A DNA stretch of 60,933 nt from Deltaproteobacteria bacterium (GTDB lineage Bacteria > Desulfobacterota > Dissulfuribacteria > Dissulfuribacterales > UBA3076): the NCBI GenBank assembly GCA_003194495.1, contig PQXE01000006.1:1-60933 (forward strand), given 5' to 3'. The stretch's first letter is position 1; the number at the start of each line of letters is the position of its first letter. Below the pieces are notes generated by a model. It ran no database searches. It saw only the letters and a program-made list of their open reading frames with translations, and had not been told where the DNA came from. Made by a program: the position numbers and the translations under genes. Shown here piece by piece: positions 25,856-35,746 of the stretch.

Positions 25856-26557
25856 ATGCTGAAGGTTGAGAAATTAGAAGCCGGTTACGGCAAGAAGCAG
25901 GTCCTTTTTGGCATAGACCTTGAGGCATCAAGCGGGAAAATTACGGCAATTATCGGCCCCAATGGTTCTGGAAAATCCACGGTCTTGAAATCCATTTTTA
26001 GCCTTATTCCTGTATGGAACGGCAGTGTCATTTATAATGGTGAGAATATCACCAATCGCGGAACCAGAGCTAATGTAAATAATGGCATCGGCTTTGTACC
26101 CCAGGGAAACAGGGTATTCGATGAGATGACCGTGCTGGAAAATCTGGAAATCGGGGGACTGCACCTACCCAAGGACCGGTTTAAGGAAGAATTGAAAAAA
26201 ATATGGGGGCTATTTCCTGAACTGGAGAAAAGGAAAAAACAGAATTCAGGAAAACTGAGCGGCGGTGAGAAACAAATGCTGTCCCTGGGCAGGGCTCTGA
26301 TCATCAACCCGAAGATGCTTCTTATGGATGAACCCTCTCTGGGGCTTTCATCCAAGCTGGTAAAATTCATGATGGGTCATATCCTTAAAATCAACCGTGA
26401 ATTCGGGGTGACTGTCCTGATTGTAGAGCAGAAGGTCCGTGAGGTCTTGGAAATCTGCCATCACATCTATTCAATTAAACTGGGGAAAATTGCCTATTCC
26501 GGAAAACCCGAGATCCTGAAAACCGATAAGCAAAAGCTAAAAAAACTGTTTTTATGA
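25856..26557 (+). CDS. livF: Branched-chain amino-acid ABC ATPase LivF
   Basis: ATG at 25856 is one base after the livG stop. The 233-residue protein has Walker A GPNGSGKST, Q-loop FVPQGNRVFDEMTV, signature LSGGEKQMLSLGRAL, Walker B MLLMDEPSLGLS and H-loop VLIVEQKV, all as in LivF. Intact. Together with the broken livK and livG it shows that the transporter is probably dead while livH, livM and livF still look functional. Confidence 0.9.
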   Translation: MLKVEKLEAGYGKKQVLFGIDLEASSGKITAIIGPNGSGKSTVLKSIFSLIPVWNGSVIYNGENITNRGTRANVNNGIGFVPQGNRVFDEMTVLENLEIGGLHLPKDRFKEELKKIWGLFPELEKRKKQNSGKLSGGEKQMLSLGRALIINPKMLLMDEPSLGLSSKLVKFMMGHILKINREFGVTVLIVEQKVREVLEICHHIYSIKLGKIAYSGKPEILKTDKQKLKKLFL

Positions 26558-26582
26558 GACGTGTTAAGCTCGTCAATCATGA

Positions 26583-26711
26583 TCAAGTTTACTCAGCCTG
26601 TCCTTGAAAAAGTGGGGTTCTTCTCCTGAAAGGATCATCCTTTTCCTGGAAATACGCATGAAGTGCGGTATCGGCATATGCGGCCGCTGTAATATCGGCG
26701 ATCAGTTTTAG
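26583..26711 (+). pseudogene. Fragment of NAD(P)H/ferredoxin oxidoreductase (HydG/PyrK-like)
   Basis: FTQPVLEKVGF in one frame continues, after a frame change near 26620, as SSPERIILFLEIRMKCGIG then CGRCNIGDQF and a stop. The MKCGIGxCGRCNIG motif binds the 2Fe-2S cluster at the C-terminus of AsrB/HydG/PyrK-type flavin reductase subunits, where it is normally followed by KYVCxDGPVF. So only a broken piece of the C-terminal domain is left. Confidence 0.7.
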
Positions 26712-26854
26712 AAAGATCCCCCATTACACCTGGTGTGCTATCAATATCTGTGGGCAGTGTAAATGGAAATATCATGCTTGATTTTCGCAAGTTCTGTGGC
26801 TAAAAGGTCTTCAGTCATATTCTGCGTGGTTGTATTATTTGGTTGGAATGTTCT

Positions 26855-28966
26855 ATGTATCTCCTCGGCATATACTTTGAAAACGCCAAGAAAAACGGCG
26901 ACGGCAGGTTCTGTTTCAAAAAGGACCGCGGAAAGATTCGCAAGTGGACCAGGCTTCCTGCAGGAAGGTCCGACAGGGAACTGTTGCAATTGATGGCTTT
27001 GGCCTGTGCGGGCGATCGCTTCTTGCGTCAACCTCTTTTAGGTCTCGGACGCTTGTGCAAAAATCTTGATATCCCTTTGCAACTCGAATTCATCCTCACG
27101 ACTCACTATCCAATCGACGGCAGAGGCCGTGTGCCACCGCTTTTGGGCAGCGGTATCCATATTGACCAAAAGGGGCAGGTCAGGGGATTGACCAAAAAGG
27201 ATTGCCGTTTGTTGCCGCCTGGTCTCACGATTCGCAGTCCCGCATTGGGTACGGGCAATTCATGCTACTTTCTCCTTGCCTATGGCTCCGAATTGAAGCA
27301 TCACGACCAAACGGATGATTTCAGTTTTACAGACCTTTTTTTTCGTGTAACCCGGTTTCAATCGCTATTCAACAAGGAGGCCCTTGTCACGGACCCAGTG
27401 GCGTTTTTGACGCGACTCCATTACAGGGGCGTTCTGAAATCACGCTTTCCGGCAAAATGGACCCTGGAGCGTCTGACTCAGTCGTTCAAAGAATACCTCG
27501 GTATAGAGACAGGCTGCTGGATGGAGAAAAGGTGTGATTTTAGACAGGAGTGGGCTCGAATGCGGCCCTGGCAGCATAGGGCTGCACTGCCAATTCTTGA
27601 TGTTGCCCGCCACATGATTGATGCCTTTCCAGGATCAGGAACACCGCTCAATATGCCCGGCTTGATGTTGTTGGACCGGCCTGACCGCTTTTGCACAAAA
27701 AAGGGCTTTCCCTGCTGGATAAAGCTCATGGATCTTCTGCTGCCGGCAATGCAATTTGTGGTTACGCTTTCTGACGAGGCCCTTTTAGGCTTTCCCAATA
27801 ACACAGAAAGAAGGCATCTGTCCCTTCCTGTCGCTGCCGAGAAGCCCAGAAAAAAATGTCCGACTCGAATACCCCGCAGCACCGTTCTCCTCCTGGACGT
27901 GGATAGCCGCCTGCCGAATTTGGCCCTGATGAAATTCAGTCGCTATTTCAAGGAACAGGGCCGTCGGGTTATACTGGCTCGAAGGGAGAGTTTCATAAAG
28001 GGAGCTGAAAGGGTTTATGCCAGTTGTGTTTTCTACTCCCCTGCATCACAACGACGCATAAAGAAGCTGCGGGATTATTATGGCGAATCTATGATCCTTG
28101 GCGGTTCCGGAGTCGATATCCAGGCACGTCTTCCTTGCAAGATCGAGAAACTCCCTGCCGATTACGACCTTTACCCCGAACTGAAGGACCGGGGTATCGG
28201 TTTCATAACCCGCGGGTGTCCCTTTGATTGTCCTTTCTGCATTGTTCCCATCAAAGAAGGGAAGACACATCAAGTCTGTGATCTCGATAGTCTGCTCGAG
28301 GATGGTCGCCGCAAGCTCATACTGCTGGACGACAACATCTTGTCTCATCCTAAAGCAGACAATCTCCTTGAAGAAATGGCGCGGCGCAACCTACAGGTCA
28401 ATTTTACCCAGACACTTGATATTCGTCTGCTGGATAAGGAAAAGGCGCAAATCATCCGGCGGATTTTCTGTTCCAATCTCAATTTCACTAGGCGCGTATA
28501 CCATTTCAGCCTCAATGACACTCGGAATTTGGATCGCGTCCGCCGCAAGTATCAGATGCTTGGTTTTACTCCTCGTGATAATGTAGAGTTTATCTGCATG
28601 TATGGATACAATACCAGCCTTGCCGAAGATGTAGAGCGCTTTCGTTTCCTTCGCTCTCTGCCGGGAGCCTATGTGTTCGTTCAGGAATATCAACCGATTT
28701 CAGGCGGTCCACCGCCTGATCTGACGGACTTTTTTGATGATGATGCGGATGAACATATTAACGAGCTTATTCGGATAATGTTCACGCAGAATATGAAGAG
28801 TATGGAGAAATACTATCGGTGGTTGAGCAAACGATATGTTCAGACATTTGGGAAATTACATAACGGGTTGGTCGATACAATCTTCAGATACAACTGCCGT
28901 GACAGAAAAGGGCAATACATTGCTACCATGGCTGAGACAATCGGAAAACGTAGCAGGGGAAAATAA
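26855..28966 (+). CDS. Degenerate AAA ATPase fused to radical SAM enzyme
   Basis: I use ATG 26855 (a TTG at 26843 is in frame); 703 residues. Residues about 1-330 align by eye with AAA/SMC-like ATPases of the IRKWTLLLGENGTGKSTLL type: IRKWTRLPAGRSDRELLQLMALA, YFLLAYGSE, RFQSLFNKEALVTDPVAFL, and LMLLDRPDRF at the Walker B place. The P-loop lysine and the Walker B glutamate are gone, so it should not hydrolyse ATP. From about 340 there is a B12-binding-like segment (STVLLLDVDSRLPNLALMKFS) and a radical SAM domain with C455-x3-C459-x2-C462 (RGCPFDCPFC) and DDNIL, LDIRLL motifs. Substrate unknown. It stands alone between decayed genes. Confidence 0.75.
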   Translation: MYLLGIYFENAKKNGDGRFCFKKDRGKIRKWTRLPAGRSDRELLQLMALACAGDRFLRQPLLGLGRLCKNLDIPLQLEFILTTHYPIDGRGRVPPLLGSGIHIDQKGQVRGLTKKDCRLLPPGLTIRSPALGTGNSCYFLLAYGSELKHHDQTDDFSFTDLFFRVTRFQSLFNKEALVTDPVAFLTRLHYRGVLKSRFPAKWTLERLTQSFKEYLGIETGCWMEKRCDFRQEWARMRPWQHRAALPILDVARHMIDAFPGSGTPLNMPGLMLLDRPDRFCTKKGFPCWIKLMDLLLPAMQFVVTLSDEALLGFPNNTERRHLSLPVAAEKPRKKCPTRIPRSTVLLLDVDSRLPNLALMKFSRYFKEQGRRVILARRESFIKGAERVYASCVFYSPASQRRIKKLRDYYGESMILGGSGVDIQARLPCKIEKLPADYDLYPELKDRGIGFITRGCPFDCPFCIVPIKEGKTHQVCDLDSLLEDGRRKLILLDDNILSHPKADNLLEEMARRNLQVNFTQTLDIRLLDKEKAQIIRRIFCSNLNFTRRVYHFSLNDTRNLDRVRRKYQMLGFTPRDNVEFICMYGYNTSLAEDVERFRFLRSLPGAYVFVQEYQPISGGPPPDLTDFFDDDADEHINELIRIMFTQNMKSMEKYYRWLSKRYVQTFGKLHNGLVDTIFRYNCRDRKGQYIATMAETIGKRSRGK

Positions 28967-29052
28967 GCTTACGGAAAGACTCAAAAAGTGATTGTAAGCG
29001 TTCACTGGTTCAAAGGTTCAGAGTTTAACGAAAATCTGAAGGAGGTATTATT

Positions 29053-29262
29053 GTGAAAAGAAATGTGCAAAATACCAAAATTAGTGATATGCACAATCTG
29101 TTCTCCCAAGGTCATGATATGAAATACATCGCCAGGCATTATAACATGGACCTTCCGCTTGTTTGGGCATTACTGCTGGGAGGAAATACAGATCAGGAAA
29201 AATTCAAAGAGCTTGGTTGGGGCCTGCGCACATGAGATCAATGGAATTCGTCCCCTAAGTAA
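29053..29262 (+). pseudogene. N-terminal remnant of a DNA methyltransferase-like gene
   Basis: GTG at 29053 has a GGAGG site. The product SDMHNLFSQGHDMKYIARHYNMDLPLVWALLL ... KELGWGLRT looks like the helical N-terminal domain found on some site-specific DNA methyltransferases, which go on with GLRTWDxWNF. Here the expected TGG (W) is TGA at 29233-29235, after which DQWN is still readable before another stop. The catalytic part is missing. Identification rests on memory of the family wording and should be tested. Confidence 0.5.
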
Positions 29263-29363
29263 CTTTCTATCATGCTAAACGATTGAAAAGCCGGATTTTT
29301 TTAGATTTTCAAAGCATAGCTTCATGGCGCCACCCCATACCAAAATAAGAAGGAATACAAATT

Positions 29364-30422
29364 ATGGCTAAGAAAGCAAGGAAGAAGAAAGAAACAAAGA
29401 AGAAACAAAGGATCATTAAGAATAAAACCACACATAAACCAGAAATAGAATTTAGTATCGATGATTCTGTTGTCGTTAAAGAAGGGACTCTCGATCCTGA
29501 TTATGGTGATGACATAAGTGGGTGGCAGGGGAGAATTTATGAAATAGATGACAATTTTGACGATTCTCTTATCAGGATCAAATGGGACAGTATAACACTG
29601 AGAAATATGCCTTGTTCTATTATCTCGACTTTGGCCATTTTTCGATTATTATAAAACCAGAAAAATCAAGGAGTTAGCTGCACGATTTGGGAATTACAAG
29701 CACTCATACCCCGATTTTTTATGGGTAGATTTGATCCAATTCAAGCTAGATATAATAATTTCAGTAAGTTAGCCCAACAACCATGAATTAAAAATGGCCA
29801 AAGTCGAGATTATAGAAGATAGTGAAAAAGACGGTCTTGTGTGGTCGATTATGGATATGTATGCAAGTGATCTTGAGCCCACAAAATCCAGGGATAGGGA
29901 AGAGGAAGTTGCTGAAACCTTAAAGATGATATCGGAAAAGTATGATCTGGAAGAATTTGATGATGGTGATACAGGATTAACCGAGGATGAAATCGAGACG
30001 GACCAACAGATGAAAAGGATTCAGGCCATTTTAAAAGTGACTGATGAAGAGGACATAATTGTTAATGATGAGAACTTGGAAAAGTATTTTCAATATCTGA
30101 ATAAAAACATTGCATTTCCCTGTATAGTTACTGGAATAGAGGACTTTAGATGGGAAGAGTTTTATGTCTTAGGACCAGGTGACAAAGATGAATATGAGGA
30201 ATTAAAAAAAACACAGCCCTCATACACAGACCATACAGAATCCTGAGTTTTGATGATCATTATGACGAAGATAACGGTATCCTTGCTAATGTCCGCCGTG
30301 TCTCAGATAAGGAAAAATTTACTCTGCCGTTAGAAGACTTAGAAGCTATTGACAGAACTTCAATTAACTATCAGATACTTGACGATTATAGTGTATGGTT
30401 TATTAATTACCGGTACTTCTGA
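29364..30422 (+). pseudogene. Acidic calcium-binding-like protein gene broken by MITE-C and a frameshift
   Basis: Three pieces of one gene: 29364-29623 (lysine-rich start, then VVVKEGTLDPDYGDDISGWQGRIYEI and IKWDSITLRNMP), 29809-30230 (IIEDSEKDGLVWSIMDMYASD ... IAFPCIVTGIEDF) and 30235-30422 in another frame (LSFDDHYDEDNGILANVRRVSD ... LDDYSVWFINYRYF). Deleting MITE-C and one TSD gives NMPCSIIEDSEKDG in frame. The family is a two-module protein of unknown role, sometimes labelled calcium-binding. The second break, near 30230, needs one extra base. Two independent lesions make a true pseudogene likely. Confidence 0.75.
29624..29808. mobile_element. MITE-C copy 1 (185 bp)
   Basis: Ends CTCGACTTTGGCCATTTTT and inverted complement; direct 5-bp duplication ATTAT (29619-29623, 29809-29813). 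The interior reads as a short open frame (KTRKIKELAARFGNY ...) that may come from a lost transposase. Near its right end an ATG (29794) starts the downstream half of the gene it interrupts. Copy 2, inverted, is at 52787-52971 with the same length. Confidence 0.92.
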
Positions 30423-30507
30423 GGTTCAACTGGTATCATTATTATTGGTATAAGCGATTGAAAGGCGCAATTTTGCAATACCATTAAACGGAGATGCGGA
30501 CAGACCA

Positions 30508-32361
30508 ATGAAAAACAACTTCGTAGAATACCTTAACGAAAAAGTCATGTTGGGAGATGGGGCCTTTGGGACCTATCTCTTTGAAAAAGGTGTAGACCTC
30601 ACAAAGAATACTGATTTGCTTAACATCAGCGATCCGGACCTGGTCTATTCCGTTCATGAGGAATACATTAGGGCCGGGAGCGAACTCATTGAGACCAATA
30701 CCTTTGGTGCCAATAGTTTCAAAATGCTCAGGGTCGGCCATGAGCATAAGGTGCGAGAAATTAATCTTAAGGGGGCAGAGCTTGCGTGTCGGGCTGCAGG
30801 AAATGAAATTTTTGTAGCCGGATCAATCGGCCCGACAGGTGTAAATTTTTCACTTGAGAACGATGAGGTTGAGTCCGGCACAGTACAGGAGGCCTTTGTT
30901 GAACAGATGACTGCCCTGTTGGAAGGTGGGGTGGATCTGTTCATTCTTGAGACCTTTACCTACCTGGACGAACTGCTTTTGTCCATTGGAACAGCAAAGA
31001 GAATTGCACCTGATATTCCAATTGTGGCCCAGATGGTCTATCCGTTCCACGGGCGGACAGCCATCGGCCTGGACGCCTTGGATTGTGGCAGGGCAACAGC
31101 CGCTGCAGGGGCCACGGTCGTTGGTACCAATTGCGGACGGGGCGTCAAGGCTATGCTCTCAGCAGTTGAGCGTCTGTCTCCCCTCAAGGATGCAGTTTTT
31201 CTTTCAGCATTTCCCAATGCCGGACTCCCTGAAATCGTAGAACACCGCATGGTGTATTCGACACCACCGGCCTATATGGCCGACAAAGTGGCTGAAATGG
31301 TCAAGTTCGGAGTCCGGTTGATCGGCGGGTGCTGCGGTACTACACCGGCCCATATCCATGAATTCAGAAAGCATCTCCACATCAAAAGACACAAAACCAC
31401 ACGGGTTGTAACCAGCGTGGAGAAATTCTCTGGTTTGACTGAAGAAAGAAAAAACTCCATCGGCAGGGGCGGAATGATTGAGAGCCTGAGATCCGACCGC
31501 ATCCCTGTGCTTGTGGAAGTGGATCCTCCCAGGCATCTGGATATAGAGGGAATTCTCACCGGAGCGCGGGCCTTAGCCGATGCCGGTGCTGATGCAATCA
31601 CTCTCGCAGAACACCCCCTGGCCGTTCTGCGGGCGGATAATCTGTCCCTTGCACACAGAATACGTGAGGAGACAGGGATACAGACAGTGCTTCATCTGAC
31701 CTGTAGGGATCGGAATATCTTGGGTCTTCAGGCACAGATTATGGGAGCTCATGTCCTTGGGTTAGAGGCCATTTTGGCTGTAACCGGAGATCCGGCCACT
31801 TCCACGGATCAGCCCTGTGTGAGTGGAGTATTCGATGTCCGCTCCTTTGGCCTGGTGCAAATGATAGATCAGTTCAACCGCGGGCTGAACATGGCAGGGG
31901 CCTCAATGAAAAAACGGACTGATTTTTCTATTGGTGTGGCCTTCAGCTATCGCTCAGCAAATCCTGATCTCCAGATCAGCAGGCTGGAACGAAAGGCCGA
32001 TCTGGGTGCAAATTTTGTCATGACACAACCAATTTTTGACCGGGATGCCGTAGAGGCCATGATGGAACGAACGCAACATCTGGACCTCTTGATTTTCACA
32101 GGTATCTTTCCCCTCATATCTGCCAGAAATGCGGATTTCCTGCACAACGAAATCCCAGGCATTTCAATTCCCAGGGAAATTCGAGAGCGTTTGTGGAAGT
32201 ATGAAAAGGTCGAAGACCAACGAAAGGCGGCCCTGGACCTAACCAGGAAGCTGATTGCCGACATCACTCCATTCGCTGGCGGGCTTTATCTGATCAGTCC
32301 TCTCAACAAATGGGAGATCCCATTGACGTTGGTACAGGAACTAAGAGCCTCCGGGCACTGA
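30508..32361 (+). CDS. Bifunctional homocysteine S-methyltransferase / methylene-THF reductase
   Basis: 617 residues in two domains. Residues 1-290 are a homocysteine methyltransferase barrel (LGDGAFGTYLFEKG, ETNTFGAN, zinc motif GGCCGTTPAHI with an earlier GTNCG). Residues about 325-615 are a MetF-type FAD/TIM barrel (VEVDPPR, AHVLGLEAILAVTGDP, LGANFVMTQPIFD). Such YitJ-type fusions make 5-methyl-THF and use it, or another methyl donor, to make methionine. First gene of a plus-strand run: tilS begins 23 bases after its stop. Confidence 0.9.
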   Translation: MKNNFVEYLNEKVMLGDGAFGTYLFEKGVDLTKNTDLLNISDPDLVYSVHEEYIRAGSELIETNTFGANSFKMLRVGHEHKVREINLKGAELACRAAGNEIFVAGSIGPTGVNFSLENDEVESGTVQEAFVEQMTALLEGGVDLFILETFTYLDELLLSIGTAKRIAPDIPIVAQMVYPFHGRTAIGLDALDCGRATAAAGATVVGTNCGRGVKAMLSAVERLSPLKDAVFLSAFPNAGLPEIVEHRMVYSTPPAYMADKVAEMVKFGVRLIGGCCGTTPAHIHEFRKHLHIKRHKTTRVVTSVEKFSGLTEERKNSIGRGGMIESLRSDRIPVLVEVDPPRHLDIEGILTGARALADAGADAITLAEHPLAVLRADNLSLAHRIREETGIQTVLHLTCRDRNILGLQAQIMGAHVLGLEAILAVTGDPATSTDQPCVSGVFDVRSFGLVQMIDQFNRGLNMAGASMKKRTDFSIGVAFSYRSANPDLQISRLERKADLGANFVMTQPIFDRDAVEAMMERTQHLDLLIFTGIFPLISARNADFLHNEIPGISIPREIRERLWKYEKVEDQRKAALDLTRKLIADITPFAGGLYLISPLNKWEIPLTLVQELRASGH

Positions 32362-32384
32362 CGCAAATCAATATCACAACGGGC

Positions 32385-33824
32385 ATGAGGTCTGATATTT
32401 CATCTCTAACTTCACTGATCAAACTGACTGTCAGGCGTAAGGAACTTTTTGAACCCGGAGCCAGAATAGTAACGGCAGTTTCAGGCGGGCCGGATTCGGT
32501 CTGCCTGCTGCACATTCTGTATTTATTGAGTAGCCAGTGGGGGCTGGGCCTTGAAGTGGCCCACTTTGAGCACGGCCTCAGGGGCCGGGAATCCAGAGAT
32601 GATGCCCGTTTTGTAGAGAAACTATCCCATGATCTTGGCCTTGGTTTTTCCATTGAGCATGGGAATGTCCGGGCATTTGCCGGCAAAAAAGGCATGGGAA
32701 TTCAGGAGGCTGCCAGGATCCTCAGGTACGATTTTCTGGAACGTGTACGTGCCGATACTGAGAGCACGTATATTGCCACGGCACATACTGCTGACGACCA
32801 AGCGGAAGAAGTACTGCTGCGGCTGATCAGAGGTGCGGGTCTTCCAGGACTCAGTGGAATTCCGTGGGTGAGAAATAACCATATAGTCCGTCCGTTGCTG
32901 GGTGTAACCAGGCAGCAGATCCTGGGCCATCTTAAAGTCCATGGCATCCCATTCGTAATAGATCAATCTAATAATAGCAGGGCATATCTGCGCAATCGTA
33001 TTCGCAAAGACCTCCTGCCGCTTCTGGTTGAGAATTTTAACCCTGCTATTGTTCGTACTGTTAATCGTACCGCAGAAATGCTGGCAGAAGATCATCAATT
33101 GTTGGAAAAGATGGCAGAAGAGGCATATCAGGATTCTTTGTCATCCTCTTCCCATAAGGGAGAACTGGGTTTCAGTGTAAAAAAGATTAAGGGGCATCCA
33201 GGGCCGATTCGCCGCAGGATCTACAGAATGGCCCTGAGGGATTTAAGATTATTCAGCGGCAGGGTGAGAGCCGGCCATCTCTTGGGGATGGATAAGTTGG
33301 TTACTACCTGTAAAGACCCTTGCGCCTCATGCAGGCTGCCCGGAGGTGCCGTAGCCTTTAGAAGATATGAAGAGCTGTTTATTTCCTCTTCCTGTCTGGA
33401 AAAACTGATTTTAGATTCAAATAGCAAGAGCTGTTCTATAAGCGTAACCGGACCTGGACGTTGGCCTGCCCCTTGTGGAAAGGGATATGTGGAGATTTCC
33501 ATCTCAAATGTTGCAAGTGACTTCAGGTCCCGAAATCGAAAAGAGTATTTCAGGCCACTGTGGTTGAATCCTGAGACTGTTAAGTTTCCTCTGGATCTCA
33601 GGACAAGAAAACCTGGGGAAATTTTTTGGCCCTTGGGCGCACCATCCCCTTTTAAGCTCAAAAAATTCCTGATCTCAAGCAAAATCCCACGTGGGGTCAG
33701 AAGCTCTTTGCCATTACTCACCAGCGGCAAGGAAGTCGTGGCAGTAGTGGGGGTTGAAGTCTCCCATCCCTATAGGCTCGTTCAAACAAACGGAAAAGCC
33801 CTGTCCCTTAAGTGGATAAAGTAA
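32385..33824 (+). CDS. tilS: tRNA(Ile)-lysidine synthetase TilS
   Basis: The ATG at 32385 is preferred; the longer frame to 32310 overlaps the previous gene by 52 bp. The 479-residue protein has the PP-loop SGGPDSVCLLH, the HFEHGLRG and ATAHTADDQAEEVLLRL boxes, the RNRIRKDLLPLL segment and a C-terminal substrate-binding domain (WPLGAPSPFKLKKFLISSKIPR). It ATP-dependently turns C34 of tRNA-Ile(CAU) into lysidine. tilS followed by ftsH is a common order. Confidence 0.93.
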   Translation: MRSDISSLTSLIKLTVRRKELFEPGARIVTAVSGGPDSVCLLHILYLLSSQWGLGLEVAHFEHGLRGRESRDDARFVEKLSHDLGLGFSIEHGNVRAFAGKKGMGIQEAARILRYDFLERVRADTESTYIATAHTADDQAEEVLLRLIRGAGLPGLSGIPWVRNNHIVRPLLGVTRQQILGHLKVHGIPFVIDQSNNSRAYLRNRIRKDLLPLLVENFNPAIVRTVNRTAEMLAEDHQLLEKMAEEAYQDSLSSSSHKGELGFSVKKIKGHPGPIRRRIYRMALRDLRLFSGRVRAGHLLGMDKLVTTCKDPCASCRLPGGAVAFRRYEELFISSSCLEKLILDSNSKSCSISVTGPGRWPAPCGKGYVEISISNVASDFRSRNRKEYFRPLWLNPETVKFPLDLRTRKPGEIFWPLGAPSPFKLKKFLISSKIPRGVRSSLPLLTSGKEVVAVVGVEVSHPYRLVQTNGKALSLKWIK

Positions 33825-33912
33825 AATAATTATTGTATTAAACTCGTTATTTTGATTTATATAGGTTTTGATTTATGTTAAAAAAATATACTATTGTAGC
33901 GGAGGACTACTT

Positions 33913-35736
33913 TTGAACACCTTTTACAGGAACTTGAGCCTGTGGCTTGTTGTTGGCCTTGTAATGGTCTTTATATTCAATCTTTTTAACGAGCCTCAGA
34001 AATCCATACAGGAGATCCCTTACAGCGACTTTTTGGAACATGTTGAAAAAGGTGAGGTGACCAGTGTTGTTATTCAAGGAGACAAACTTGACGGTGCATT
34101 TGAGAACCAGGCGCCTTTTCTCACTGTAATACCTGTCCAGGATCCCGATATGATGCATTTGTTAAAAGAAAAAGGGGTTACTATCCAGGTAAAACCGGTC
34201 GAGGATACGCCTTGGTATCTTGCATTGCTGATTTCCTGGTTTCCCATGTTGCTTCTCATAGGTGTATGGATTTTCTTCATGAGACAGATGCAGACAGGGG
34301 GTGGCCGCGCCCTGTCCTTTGGTCGCAGCAAGGCCAAGCTTGTTACTGATCAGGGTACCAAGGTTACATTTGAAGATGTGGCAGGCATAGAAGAGGCCAA
34401 GGAGGAACTGGGGGAGATAATCGACTTTTTGAAAGATCCCAAAAAGTTCACCCGTCTCGGTGGAAGAATTCCAAAGGGTGTCCTGCTGATCGGGTCACCT
34501 GGTACAGGGAAAACTCTTCTGGCCAGGGCCATAGCCGGAGAAGCGGATGTACCGTTTTTCACCATCAGCGGGTCTGACTTTGTGGAGATGTTTGTTGGTG
34601 TGGGTGCTTCCAGGGTAAGAGACCTTTTTGTCCAGGCAAAGAAAAATGCACCGTGCATCATCTTCATTGATGAGCTAGACGCAGTGGGCCGCCACAGGGG
34701 TGCCGGTCTCGGGGGCGGACATGATGAAAGGGAGCAGACGTTAAATCAGCTCCTGGTGGAAATGGACGGTTTTGAGAGCACTGAAGGGGTCATTTTAGTT
34801 GCGGCTACCAACAGGCCTGATGTGCTGGATCCGGCCTTGTTAAGACCCGGCCGCTTTGATCGACAGGTTGTTGTCCCTGTACCCGATCTGGGGGGACGTG
34901 AAAAGATATTGAAGGTGCACGTGAATAATATTCCGCTTGGACCGGATGTCGAACTGTCAGTAATTGCCAGGGGTACACCAGGGTTTTCCGGTGCCGACCT
35001 TGAAAATCTTGTAAACGAGGCGGCTCTTCTTGCGGCCAGAGAAAACAAAGAAACCGTCAGCATGGTCGACTTTGAGAAGGCAAAAGACAAGGTACTTATG
35101 GGCACTGAGAGAAAAAGCCTTATCATTTCGGATGAGGAAAAACGCATAACCGCTTACCATGAAGCAGGACACACATTGGTGGCAAAAATTCTCCCCGGCA
35201 CTGATCCGATTCATAAGGTGACCATCATACCAAGGGGTCGTGCCCTTGGGCTCACACAGCAGCTTCCGGAAGATGAGCGTCATAGCTATCCAAGGTCATA
35301 TCTTCTTAATAACCTTGCAATTCTCATGGGAGGCCGGGTGGCGGAAGAACTGATAATGAATGAATATACCACCGGGGCGGGAAATGACATTGAAAGGGCC
35401 TCACTCCTGGCGAGAAAGATGGTCTGTGAGTGGGGTATGAGTGATGGGCTTGGCCCGATTGCATTTGGCAAAAAGGAAGAACACCCGTTTCTCGGCAGGG
35501 ACTTCAGCCAGGTTAAGGACTACAGCGAGGAGACCGCCCAGAGAATAGATCAAGAGATCCTGAAAATAGTGCATGATTCATACAAAAAAGCCAAATCCGT
35601 AATTCAAGAGGATATTGATTGCCTTCACGGTATTGCCAATGCCTTGCTGGAGAAGGAATCCCTTGATGCGGCGAGTATTGAACAAATAATGAGTAACTGC
35701 CGAAAAAATACTCAGATTCAAATGGCAGGCGCCTGA
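33913..35736 (+). CDS. ftsH: ATP-dependent zinc metalloprotease FtsH
   Basis: A TTG at 33913 with GGAGGA eight bases before is the best start ([14 protein letters not shown]); the upstream in-frame codons lack a ribosome site. The 607-residue protein has two transmembrane helices round a periplasmic loop (about 6-24 and 108-128), Walker [14 protein letters not shown], Walker [15 protein letters not shown] segment [12 protein letters not shown] and zinc motif HEAGH. It degrades membrane and some cytoplasmic proteins. Codirectional with tilS and folP. An AT-rich 88-bp leader before it may hold a promoter. Confidence 0.95.
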   Translation: MNTFYRNLSLWLVVGLVMVFIFNLFNEPQKSIQEIPYSDFLEHVEKGEVTSVVIQGDKLDGAFENQAPFLTVIPVQDPDMMHLLKEKGVTIQVKPVEDTPWYLALLISWFPMLLLIGVWIFFMRQMQTGGGRALSFGRSKAKLVTDQGTKVTFEDVAGIEEAKEELGEIIDFLKDPKKFTRLGGRIPKGVLLIGSPGTGKTLLARAIAGEADVPFFTISGSDFVEMFVGVGASRVRDLFVQAKKNAPCIIFIDELDAVGRHRGAGLGGGHDEREQTLNQLLVEMDGFESTEGVILVAATNRPDVLDPALLRPGRFDRQVVVPVPDLGGREKILKVHVNNIPLGPDVELSVIARGTPGFSGADLENLVNEAALLAARENKETVSMVDFEKAKDKVLMGTERKSLIISDEEKRITAYHEAGHTLVAKILPGTDPIHKVTIIPRGRALGLTQQLPEDERHSYPRSYLLNNLAILMGGRVAEELIMNEYTTGAGNDIERASLLARKMVCEWGMSDGLGPIAFGKKEEHPFLGRDFSQVKDYSEETAQRIDQEILKIVHDSYKKAKSVIQEDIDCLHGIANALLEKESLDAASIEQIMSNCRKNTQIQMAGA

Positions 35737-35746
35737 TACTATAAGA

